This document shows positions 57,089 through 64,000 of a DNA stretch of 64,000 bases, piece by piece. Position 1 is the first letter of the stretch; every line of letters starts with the position of its first letter. The DNA comes from CAYVLA01 sp964549615 [NCBI: uncultured Thermococci archaeon] (GTDB taxonomy: Archaea; CAYQAE01; CAYVLA01): contig CAZJVP010000076.1 of assembly GCA_964549615.1 (NCBI GenBank), positions 1-64,000 on the forward strand. Reading direction: 5' to 3'. The notes beneath the pieces are model-generated. The model worked only from the letters and a program-made list of their open reading frames with translations. It was not told where the DNA came from and did not search any database. The translations under genes were made by a program, and so were the position numbers.

Positions 57089-57658
57089 CTAGATGACCGT
57101 GGTCTCTCCGCATTTCTGACAGACGACCTTGGATCCGCGGCTGACCTTTTTTGCCTGTTGCACATCGAGAATCCGATTGCCGCATCTGCAGACGTAGCCG
57201 GCTAGCCGCGCGGGGTTCCCGACGACTAGGGCATGCGGCGGAACGTCGCGGGTGATCACGGATCCAGCCCCAGCCATGGAGTATTCCCCAACGGTCACGC
57301 CGCAGATCACCGTGCAGTTGGCACCGATGGATGCGCCCCGCTTCACCAACGTCGGCACTATCACCCATTGCCGCGAAAAGGCCCTTGGGTACTTGTCGTT
57401 AGTGAAGACGACATGGGGCCCGATGAACACGTCGTCCTCAACGGTGACGCCCCTGAAGATCGATGCCCTGTTTTCGATCTTAACCCCGCTGCCGATGCGC
57501 ACATCGGCGTCCACGTAGGCGCACTTGCCCAGTATGCAGTTCCGCCCGATGACGGCACCCTCGCGCACCTGCGCGTGGTGCCAGATCTTGGTCCCCTCCC
57601 CGATCTTTGCCTTCTCGGATACGACGGCAGTCGGGTGGGCAAAATAGGGTTCACTCAA
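57089..57658 (-). CDS. Left-handed beta-helix acyltransferase (WbpD/WlbB-like)
   Basis: 189 residues. Hexapeptide-repeat sequence throughout (IGEGTKIWHHAQVREGAVIGRN, GSGVKIENRASIFRGV, GANCTVICGVTVGEYSMAGAGS) and a C-terminal zinc pair (CRCG...CQKCG). It resembles N-acetyltransferases that acetylate 3-amino UDP-sugars. It overlaps the upstream aldolase-family gene by four bases, so it sits in a unit with the FGGY kinase and this aldolase. Its substrate may belong to that pathway or to surface glycans. Confidence 0.86.
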   Translation of the reverse strand: MSEPYFAHPTAVVSEKAKIGEGTKIWHHAQVREGAVIGRNCILGKCAYVDADVRIGSGVKIENRASIFRGVTVEDDVFIGPHVVFTNDKYPRAFSRQWVIVPTLVKRGASIGANCTVICGVTVGEYSMAGAGSVITRDVPPHALVVGNPARLAGYVCRCGNRILDVQQAKKVSRGSKVVCQKCGETTVI

Positions 57659-58494
57659 GCCAAAGCCTCCCGAGAAGCGGCCTTGAAAGCTGCCTCAGCA
57701 TCCTCGCCCTGATGCACGATCCGTCTCAGCGCGCGAGCCAGCAAGGCCGGATACCTGTCCAAGAGGAGATTGCGACCGATGACAAGGCCGGAGCCCCCGT
57801 CGCAGATGGCATCGTGGCTGCGCTCCAGGAAGTCCTTGACGGACACCTTCTTTCCACCAAGCACGAGCACCCGGGCATTGACCGACCGTACGATATCCCG
57901 GAAGCTCCTCCGGCGCGATGACCTTGACCGCCCGTCCGGATACGGGATCTTCAAGGCCGGCACGGAGAAGTCGGCCGCCACTATTGCAGCATAGCGTATC
58001 CTATCCGGGCGGGAGTCGACCTTCAGCTTTCCGCCGACCCGGACGCAGTAAAGCGGCTCCAGGACGAGGGGTAGGTCCCATTTCTCACAGACCTCGCAGA
58101 TCTCGCCGCACATCTCAAGTTGGCGAGAGGTTTCCGGGCTCGTCGGATCGATCCTGAGCAAGAGCTTTGCCCCGTCCAGACCCCAGCGGACGGCCGTCTG
58201 AGGTCGTGCGACAAGCCTGTCGTCCCATTCGAATGCAGACTGGGAAAGCCCGGTGCGGTTGAGGGAAAGCAGTAGCGCCTTCCGAGGTAGTTCCTTGGGC
58301 CATGAGGTTATCAGGTGGCGCATCGGCTCCTTGGTGGCGATCAGCCCATCTGCGAAGGGCAGGACGGAGAAGAGCGTCGAGGCTAAGCGCGAGAAGTCGG
58401 TCAGGCCTTCTTGGACGCCCCGCTGGCGATGGTCCGCGGCAACTATCAGCGTCCTGCCGTCGGTCCCGAAGATCCTAGACATGCGGTTGACCAT
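57655..58494 (-). CDS. DhnA/LsrF-type class I aldolase family protein
   Basis: 279 residues. TIM-barrel motifs: VAADHRQRG (Asp/His) and the Schiff-base lysine in ALKIPYPDG (Lys182). The family contains archaeal fructose-bisphosphate aldolase, ADTH synthase and the LsrF thiolase. Divergent from the other two paralogues. It follows the FGGY kinase by 45 bases. The ATGA overlap with the acetyltransferase indicates co-translation. The product of the neighbouring kinase is a plausible substrate. Confidence 0.83.
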   Translation of the reverse strand: MVNRMSRIFGTDGRTLIVAADHRQRGVQEGLTDFSRLASTLFSVLPFADGLIATKEPMRHLITSWPKELPRKALLLSLNRTGLSQSAFEWDDRLVARPQTAVRWGLDGAKLLLRIDPTSPETSRQLEMCGEICEVCEKWDLPLVLEPLYCVRVGGKLKVDSRPDRIRYAAIVAADFSVPALKIPYPDGRSRSSRRRSFRDIVRSVNARVLVLGGKKVSVKDFLERSHDAICDGGSGLVIGRNLLLDRYPALLARALRRIVHQGEDAEAAFKAASREALA

Positions 58495-58539
58495 GCCCGC
58501 GCGATGGTCCCAGGGGTCCTCTGGCTCCTTCAGAATGGA

Positions 58540-60132
58540 TCACGTCTCAAGGTTTCTGGATTCTCCGTAGAGCTCGTAGAAGTCCGGATAGATCGTCGCC
58601 ATCTTCTCGTAGACGGCTTTGAAGAGCGCGTATCCCTTCCTGTAGACGGCTGCATTCCTTGGGTCCGGATTCACCGTTTGCTTCTTCGGCAGCCACGAGT
58701 GGATGGCTTCTGGCCTGACCTCCTTCACGCCCACGGCACCGATCAGCGCGTCCCCGTACGGCGTGCCTGGGAACTCGGCCATGAAATCAATGCTCGTCTC
58801 CAGCACGTCCGCTAGGATGGATCTCCAGACCGGGGACTTGCTCCCACCGTCCACGAGGAGGGTGGGTTTGTCGAGGGTAACGCCCGACTGGACGGCCTGC
58901 TCCACGTTCCACTTGTGAAGGTAAGCCGCCCCCTCCAGCACGGACCTGTAGATGGCTCCCGTGTCGTGAAGGTGTCTGAGGCCGAAGAAACCTCCGGTCG
59001 CAGCCGTGTTCCAGATCGGCGTTCTCTCGCCCATGAGGAAGGGATGGAAGATGATCCCAAGGCTGCCCGGTGGGACCTTTGCAGCCAACTCGTCGAGCTC
59101 CTTGGGCTTCAGGCGTCCGCCGAGGTTCGTCCGGAACCACGGATCGACCGCGCCGCCGGGGTAGGCACCGCCGCCAAAGGAGTAGATGAGGTCCCTTGAT
59201 CTCACGGCGTGCGGGTAGTTGATCAGCCTCTTGGCGAAGGATGCCTTTGCAGGGTCCTGAAGGATGCCCCAGCACCAGCTGGTTCCAGTCATCAGGCCGT
59301 TGAACCCGGACTCCACGCCACCAGTGGCCACGAGCGAGACTGGCGCATCTATCCCGCTCGCCACAACCGGGGTCCCTGGACGGACGCCGATGGCCTTGGC
59401 AGCCTCCGGCAAGACCTCGCCGACGACCTCGTCCGAGGAAACCAGCTCGCCGAAGATCTCGGGGTGAAGGTCGATGTCCTTGAACTCGGCTGACACCCTC
59501 TTGCGAGCCGATCTCGTGAGCATGGATAGGACCTCCTCGGATATCTTGTACTTCCGTATGTCGAAGACCCCTGCGAAGTTGCCCATCGAGCAGTAGTCGG
59601 TGACGACCCTCCCGGTGAGCTTCTCGATGACGTAGCCATTCGGGGTGACGAGGTGCTTGGTCTTCTTGAAGAGACGCGGCTCGTTGACCATGAACCAGAA
59701 CATCTTAGTGTAACCGTAGTAGGAGTGGATGGTGTAGTTCCCGGAGACCCCGCCGAACACCTCCTCGCCTATCTCCTCCCTGAGGATGTCGCACTCCCGG
59801 AAGGCCCTTTGGTCCAACCATATCATGCACGGCCTTATGGGCCTCATCTCCGCGTCGACCGGGATGCCCGATCCGCCGTAGAGCCCGGAGAAGCATACGG
59901 CGCCGATGTCCTTGGGGTCGAGGCGGGACTTCTTGATCGCTTGTGTGGATGTGGACTTGACGGCCTCCCACCATGGGTCTGGCCATTGCTCGGCCCCGTT
60001 TGGGTGCTCCTTTGGAACCGTGAATCCCGGCTTGTAGTCCACGGAGCTTTCAGCCACTATTCTGCCCGATCCAACATCGACGATGATGGTCTTTGTGCTC
60101 CCGGTGCCGATGTCACCCGCAAGGACGAACAT
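58540..60132 (-). CDS. FGGY-family carbohydrate kinase
   Basis: 530 residues from ATG 60132 (MFVLAGDIGTGSTKTIIVDV). Phosphate-1 GDIGTGSTK, and the second-domain motifs VDGGSKSPVWRSILADVLE and GGAYPGGAVDPWF are clear. FGGY kinases phosphorylate sugars such as xylulose, ribulose, glycerol or, in LsrK, the autoinducer AI-2. The LsrK-like company of an LsrF-type protein is notable but does not prove AI-2 use. An ORF to 60249 extends past a TATA-like element (60176-60187), supporting the shorter start. Confidence 0.88.
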   Translation of the reverse strand: MFVLAGDIGTGSTKTIIVDVGSGRIVAESSVDYKPGFTVPKEHPNGAEQWPDPWWEAVKSTSTQAIKKSRLDPKDIGAVCFSGLYGGSGIPVDAEMRPIRPCMIWLDQRAFRECDILREEIGEEVFGGVSGNYTIHSYYGYTKMFWFMVNEPRLFKKTKHLVTPNGYVIEKLTGRVVTDYCSMGNFAGVFDIRKYKISEEVLSMLTRSARKRVSAEFKDIDLHPEIFGELVSSDEVVGEVLPEAAKAIGVRPGTPVVASGIDAPVSLVATGGVESGFNGLMTGTSWCWGILQDPAKASFAKRLINYPHAVRSRDLIYSFGGGAYPGGAVDPWFRTNLGGRLKPKELDELAAKVPPGSLGIIFHPFLMGERTPIWNTAATGGFFGLRHLHDTGAIYRSVLEGAAYLHKWNVEQAVQSGVTLDKPTLLVDGGSKSPVWRSILADVLETSIDFMAEFPGTPYGDALIGAVGVKEVRPEAIHSWLPKKQTVNPDPRNAAVYRKGYALFKAVYEKMATIYPDFYELYGESRNLET

Positions 60133-60471
60133 TTCGCACCCACCCGGCGGTAAGGACGTTTTGAACTCCAAAGACGGGATAAAAGTCTTTCTCGGTGCGT
60201 CTGGCAGCGTGGAAACTCCCTTCCGCGTGCACCGAGGTCCATCCGCCACCGTGCGGGCGATTATGTTTCGCTGGAGCTCCTTGCCCTCTGGCCGTTGCAG
60301 GCGGACCTTGGAGTTCAGCGCGGAGCCTTCGACGGCTGGCTGCGAGTCTCCCGGCGTTCAGGGGGACCTGCGTCCGGAGTCCCTCACGGCACGTGCAGCG
60401 CCCCATTCGCCCATCACGGACCAGGACAAGCTAAGAGTTAAGAGAAACTCCTGCAGGAGGCGGGGCGGTCG
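60133..60471. other. Divergent intergenic region of carbohydrate cluster
   Basis: No gene is seen. GACTTTTATCCC (60176-60187, minus) can serve the FGGY kinase. On the plus strand a GCAGGAGGCGGGG Shine-Dalgarno (about 60452-60464) precedes ATG 60472, with an AT-poor but TTAAGAG-containing patch at about 60436. A regulator binding site may lie here, but no operator was identified. Confidence 0.5.
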
Positions 60472-61269
60472 ATGGATTTGTCCTCCCAGATGGGAAAGGA
60501 GATTCGCCTGTCCAAGTTCCTGGACCCGTCGGGCCGTGCGGCGATCGTTGTGAAGGCCGATCAGGGTCTTGCGCTGGGGCCAGTGCCCGGGTTGGAGGAA
60601 ATGGCGTCTGGCCTCGGGGCAATCGTCTCGGCCGGGGTCGACGCCGTCATCCTCAGCCCGGGCCAGGCTGCGAAGCAGGCCCATCTCTTCAAGGGAAGGC
60701 GGGCGCCCGCGCTCCTTGTTAGGTCAGACTGGTCAAACGTCGCAAGAACCCAGTCCTTCCCTCTGCCCTGGAAAAGGATGACCCACGTGGCGGTCGCTGG
60801 GGCAAAGCATGCCGCGTTCCTCGGAGCGCATGGGTTAGTTGCCAGCTTCTACGTCGGATACAAGGATGACGAGGATGAGGCGGACAACCTTCAGTCCGTC
60901 TCACAGCTGGCTGCCGAGTGCTTACAGTACGGCCTCCCGCTTCTGGTGGAGGCGCTGCCTCTTGGCGAGCGCATCACGGAGCAGAACTACCTTGACTCGC
61001 TCAAGATGGCCGGAAGGATGTCGCTCGAGGTCGGGGCGGACGGGATCATCGTGCCGTATGCAGGATCGGAGCGCTCGATGCGCGATGTTGTGGAAGCTGC
61101 CGGAGCCGCGCCGGTGCTTCTTTTGCTTTCTGGCGTGAAGGATGGAGAGGGGATCTCGGAGTCGGTGAGGGCCGGGGTCAAGGGGGTCGTGATCGAGGCC
61201 ACGGGGCTAGGGGAAGACGTAGGACCCTCGATCGCGGGCCTCTCGCGGCTTCTCGGCCGGGGTGGGTAG
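60472..61269 (+). CDS. DhnA-type aldolase paralogue lacking the catalytic lysine
   Basis: 265 residues, a paralogue of the next gene over its whole length. The barrel motifs are altered: VVKADQGLALGP has Gln where the active relative has AADHG (His), and GADGIIVPYAG carries Val194 in place of the Schiff-base Lys (GADAIKAPYT in the neighbour). It should not form the usual Schiff base. It may be a structural or regulatory partner of the next protein. Gap to the next gene is two bases, indicating an operon. Confidence 0.82.
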   Translation: MDLSSQMGKEIRLSKFLDPSGRAAIVVKADQGLALGPVPGLEEMASGLGAIVSAGVDAVILSPGQAAKQAHLFKGRRAPALLVRSDWSNVARTQSFPLPWKRMTHVAVAGAKHAAFLGAHGLVASFYVGYKDDEDEADNLQSVSQLAAECLQYGLPLLVEALPLGERITEQNYLDSLKMAGRMSLEVGADGIIVPYAGSERSMRDVVEAAGAAPVLLLLSGVKDGEGISESVRAGVKGVVIEATGLGEDVGPSIAGLSRLLGRGG

Positions 61270-61271
61270 AC

Positions 61272-62504
61272 TTGATGACCGGTCCGGGGAAGGAGATACG
61301 GCTCAGCAGGATCATCGATCCCGGCGACGGCCGCGCGGTCGTGATCGCGGCTGACCATGGCTACATGCTGGGTCCCATAAGCGGGGTGGTGGATCTTGCG
61401 AAGACCATCGAGTCCGTTGCGGGAGGCGGCGCGGACGGCATACTGGTGAGCCCCGGCCAGGCGGCCCGGATAGGGTACCTGTTCAAAGGCAGGGATCGGC
61501 CAGCGATGCTTGTGAGAGCGGATTGGACTAACGCCTTCAGGACGAAGACCTACACCCTTCCGTCAAGGCACGTGCAGCACAGGTACATGACCTCGCCCAG
61601 CGAGGCACTTGCGTTGGGGGCAGACGCCATCGTGATATACTTCTTCGTCGGCTATGCGGATGACAGGGAGGAAGCCGAGCATGTGTCAAGGGTCGCCAGA
61701 TATGCGAGGGAGTGCGAGGAGATCGGGCTCCCCCTGATAGTTGAGCCGATCCCGCTGGGCGAAAGGATAACCGGCGCCAACTACAATGAACTGGTTGGGA
61801 TATCTATCAGGATGTCTGCTGAGATAGGGGCAGATGCCATAAAGGCACCCTACACGAACGATGTGGAGATGTACAGGGAGATCGTAAGATCGGCTGGGAT
61901 TCCGATCCTTATCCTCGGAGGGGCCAAGTCCAAGACCCTGAGGGATGCCCTCGAGGTGGTGGAGGAGGCGCTGGAGTCGGGCGCCTGCGGTACAGTTTTC
62001 GGCCGGAACGTCGTGCAGGCCCCGGACCCTGGGGACATGGTGAGGAGGATATGCCAGGTCGTTCACGGTGGCAAGTCTGCGAGGGAGGTTACACGGCCGG
62101 TGGCCGTCGGGCCGATGAGGTTGAAGGTCTCTCGCCCGCAAGATTGCACGGGCTGTCGGATGTGCGAGATTGCGTGCAGCGCAGCGCATGGACCAGGGTA
62201 CGACCTGGAGTCGGCGAGGCTGATCGTGCGCGCAACCAGCGATGGCTTTAGGCCAACGGTGTGCACCCAGTGTCTGAAGTGCCTGGAGGCCTGTCCGAGC
62301 AAAGCTCTTTCCGTCGACGAGAGGCTGGGCTTCGTGGCTTTGGACGCCTCCAGATGCGACGGCTGCGGGCTGTGCGCCCAGGCCTGTCCGGTGGGAGTGA
62401 TCAGGATGCGGGAGGGCAGGCCGCTATTGTGCGACCTCTGCGGGGGCATTCCCGAGTGCGAAGAGTGGTGCCCGAGGCAGGTCCTCAGCTCGGCGGGTGG
62501 GTGA
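61272..62504 (+). CDS. DhnA-type aldolase fused to a four-cluster ferredoxin
   Basis: 410 residues. Residues 1-275 are a class I aldolase barrel with VIAADHGYMLGP (Asp28-His29) and Schiff-base Lys191 in GADAIKAPYT, both intact. Residues 290-405 are a ferredoxin with four Cys motifs: CTGCRMCEIAC, CTQCLKCLEAC, CDGCGLCAQAC and CDLC-x5-C-x3-C (16 Cys), as in AorA/HycB-like electron-transfer subunits. The stop overlaps the AOR start by one base (TGATG). This suggests that the aldehyde product is oxidised by the AOR, with electrons passed to the fused ferredoxin. The fusion is read directly from one continuous frame with no frameshift. Confidence 0.92.
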   Translation: MMTGPGKEIRLSRIIDPGDGRAVVIAADHGYMLGPISGVVDLAKTIESVAGGGADGILVSPGQAARIGYLFKGRDRPAMLVRADWTNAFRTKTYTLPSRHVQHRYMTSPSEALALGADAIVIYFFVGYADDREEAEHVSRVARYARECEEIGLPLIVEPIPLGERITGANYNELVGISIRMSAEIGADAIKAPYTNDVEMYREIVRSAGIPILILGGAKSKTLRDALEVVEEALESGACGTVFGRNVVQAPDPGDMVRRICQVVHGGKSAREVTRPVAVGPMRLKVSRPQDCTGCRMCEIACSAAHGPGYDLESARLIVRATSDGFRPTVCTQCLKCLEACPSKALSVDERLGFVALDASRCDGCGLCAQACPVGVIRMREGRPLLCDLCGGIPECEEWCPRQVLSSAGG

Positions 62505-64000
62505 TGGTTATGCCGAACGACTGGTATGGCTTCATGGGCCGGTTGCTTGAGGCCGACCTTTCGAAGGGATCGTTTTCCCAACGCGAACTGGATCCCAGGG
62601 TGACGCGGTTGCTGCTTGGAGGAAAAGGCCTGGGGGCCTACCTGCTGTACAATGGCCTGAAGCCCAAGACCGACCCGCTTTCGCCCGACAACATGATCCT
62701 CTTTCTGACCGGCCCGCTCACCGGGACGATCGCGCCCGGAAGCAATCGGTTCTGCGTCGTCACCAAGAGCCCCCACACGGGAACATTCCTGGACTCCCAC
62801 TGTGGAGGTTCATTCGGACCGGCCTTGAAGTACGCTGGCTACGATGGCTTGATCGTCACCGGGAGGGCCGAGCAGCCATCCGTGTTGGTCGTTGACGGTG
62901 GCGGGCCGAGATTGATGCCCGCCGGCGAGCTTTGGGGGACGACCACAGCGGCGTGCCAAGACAAGCTTGACCGCCTGCTTGGGGAAGGATACGGAAAGGT
63001 CGTCATAGGTCCTGCGGGTGAGCGGCTCTCGACCATAGCCGGGGTCTACAGCGGGACGCGCGCGGCCGGGAGGGGCGGAGCGGGAGCCGTGATGGGATCC
63101 AAGAACCTCAAGGCCATCTGCGTGAGGGCTGGCTCTTACACCATACGTGTGGCCGATCCGGCCGAGATGAGGAGGGCGTGCTGGACGGCCCACCGCATGG
63201 TTCGAATGAGCGAGATCACGGTTCGTAGCCTGCCGATGGAGGGGACCTGCAACATACTGGAAACGGTGAACCAGGCGGGTGCCTTGCCAACTCGCAACTT
63301 TCAGACGGGCAGGTTTGAGTCGTCCGAGGCCTTGTCGGGCGCTAGATGGAGGGAGGAGGTGTGGATCCGCGACTCGGCCTGCTTCGGGTGCTCGATCGCG
63401 TGCAGCAAGATCTCCCGGATTCGGGAAGGGAGGTTCAGCGGCGATTCCACGGAGGGTCCTGACTACGAGACCGTCTGGGCCTTCGGGCCGCAGTGCGGAA
63501 ACTCCGACAAATCCTTGATAGTCCATTTGGAGAAGCTTTGCGACGACTACGGCATCGACACGATAAGCGCCGGGAACATCATCGGCTTCGTCATGGAGAT
63601 GTACGAGCGGGGGATGATTCGGCCCGAGGAGATCGGCGGGATGAGGCCGTCCTGGGGCGATGCGGAGGCGATGGTGGGGATGGTCGAAGCCATGGGGAGG
63701 ATGGACGAGCTGGGCTCGATGCTTTCGAGGGGGGTAAAGAGGCTCAGCGAGGAACACCCGGGTTCGGGCGCCTTTGCGATGCACGTCAAGGGCCTCGAGT
63801 TGCCCGCCTATGCTCCGAGGGCATCCAAGGGCATGGCGCTTGCCTACGCCACGTCGGATCGGGGCGGATGCCACCTGAGGGGATACCCGGCAATGCAGGA
63901 GCTCTTGGGCATGCGGGGCGGGGCCGATCCCTTGGAGACCAAAGGCAAGGCACAGCTGGTCATCGACAGCCAGGACGAGATCGCGGTCGTCGATTCCTGC
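62504..64000 (+). CDS. Aldehyde:ferredoxin oxidoreductase family, 3' end beyond window
   Basis: First 499 residues, open to the window edge. Tungstopterin-binding motifs are present (GGKGLGAYLLYNGL, CGGSFGPALKYAGYDG, GRGGAGAVMGSKNLKAI), as are three of the four Fe-S cysteines in CFGCSIACSK (Cys293/296/300). The last visible residue, Cys499, is where the fourth ligand is expected (Cys494 in the P. furiosus enzyme). The family oxidises aldehydes to acids with ferredoxin; glyceraldehyde-3-phosphate oxidoreductase (GAPOR) is one member. Start ATG 62504 overlaps the upstream stop codon. Confidence 0.95.
   Translation, partial: MVMPNDWYGFMGRLLEADLSKGSFSQRELDPRVTRLLLGGKGLGAYLLYNGLKPKTDPLSPDNMILFLTGPLTGTIAPGSNRFCVVTKSPHTGTFLDSHCGGSFGPALKYAGYDGLIVTGRAEQPSVLVVDGGGPRLMPAGELWGTTTAACQDKLDRLLGEGYGKVVIGPAGERLSTIAGVYSGTRAAGRGGAGAVMGSKNLKAICVRAGSYTIRVADPAEMRRACWTAHRMVRMSEITVRSLPMEGTCNILETVNQAGALPTRNFQTGRFESSEALSGARWREEVWIRDSACFGCSIACSKISRIREGRFSGDSTEGPDYETVWAFGPQCGNSDKSLIVHLEKLCDDYGIDTISAGNIIGFVMEMYERGMIRPEEIGGMRPSWGDAEAMVGMVEAMGRMDELGSMLSRGVKRLSEEHPGSGAFAMHVKGLELPAYAPRASKGMALAYATSDRGGCHLRGYPAMQELLGMRGGADPLETKGKAQLVIDSQDEIAVVDSC

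Noticed and set aside
57001-57165. Extended N-terminus of the DUF3467 protein
   Set aside because: It overlaps the acetyltransferase gene by 77 bases and lies upstream of the likely TATA.
1-64000. CRISPR array or prophage
   Set aside because: No regularly spaced direct repeats or phage structural genes were seen; the only mobile element is the IS481-type copy.

Overview
The window is archaeal. It carries archaeal or eukaryote-type informational genes throughout: PheS/PheT, NAC, Nep1, RNase P subunit Rnp4, eL41, eS26-like, eL44, eS27, eIF2-alpha, Nop10, PCNA, a GINS51-type subunit and PDCD5. It also has geranylgeranyl reductase, an AglD-like glycosyltransferase, a tRNA-Gly with bulge-helix-bulge introns, TATA-box promoters, several apparently leaderless genes and frequent GTG/TTG starts. 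The DNA is GC-rich. The lineage cannot be fixed from this sequence alone. DapB, the large secreted PKD/CARDB-type proteins and the eL44-eS27-eIF2a-Nop10 block would fit a Thermoplasmatota-like genome. The eS26-like protein and the T-loop tRNA intron are traits better known from TACK archaea.

Layout. 1-13.9 kb is a surface and secreted-protein region. It holds a giant PKD-type membrane protein (cut by the left edge), an FG-GAP/CARDB protein, a putative S-layer-like protein with a coiled-coil stalk, and a DUF2341/beta-propeller protein. 14-17.8 kb is small ORF-NAC-pheS-pheT. 17.9-22.6 kb has a DUF4855 membrane protein, a sugar-nucleotide epimerase and an unknown membrane protein. 22.6-24.5 kb is an RNA-biology cluster (tRNA-Gly with two introns, Nep1, Rnp4, eL41). 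24.5-36.7 kb is mixed housekeeping and metabolism (AglD-like, Thi4, UPF0200 kinase, CoaD, DapB, EndoV-like, archaemetzincin, GNAT, PAPS-reductase/ferredoxin protein, polysaccharide-deacetylase-like protein, eS26-like). 36.7-40.6 kb is an ABC exporter operon with a zinc-rich membrane partner. 42.5-43.6 kb is a complete IS481-type insertion sequence with a 15-bp target duplication, just upstream of pyrG. 46-52.2 kb is a replication and translation block (rpiA, PDCD5, GGR, ferredoxin, Nop10, eIF2a, eS27, eL44, GINS, PCNA, OB-fold protein). 52.3-57 kb has an enolase-superfamily enzyme, an FG-GAP protein, a Toprim protein, a three-gene operon of small proteins and a DUF3467 protein.

57-64 kb is the most striking part. 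A divergent carbohydrate cluster holds an FGGY kinase, three DhnA/LsrF-type class I aldolase paralogues and a tungsten-type aldehyde:ferredoxin oxidoreductase (AOR). One aldolase has lost its Schiff-base lysine. Another is fused to a four-cluster ferredoxin and overlaps the AOR start codon. This suggests an aldolase that hands its aldehyde product to an AOR, with the electron-acceptor subunit built into the aldolase chain. I know of no described example of that arrangement. The aldolase-ferredoxin fusion and the two-intron tRNA-Gly are the two observations I would follow up first.
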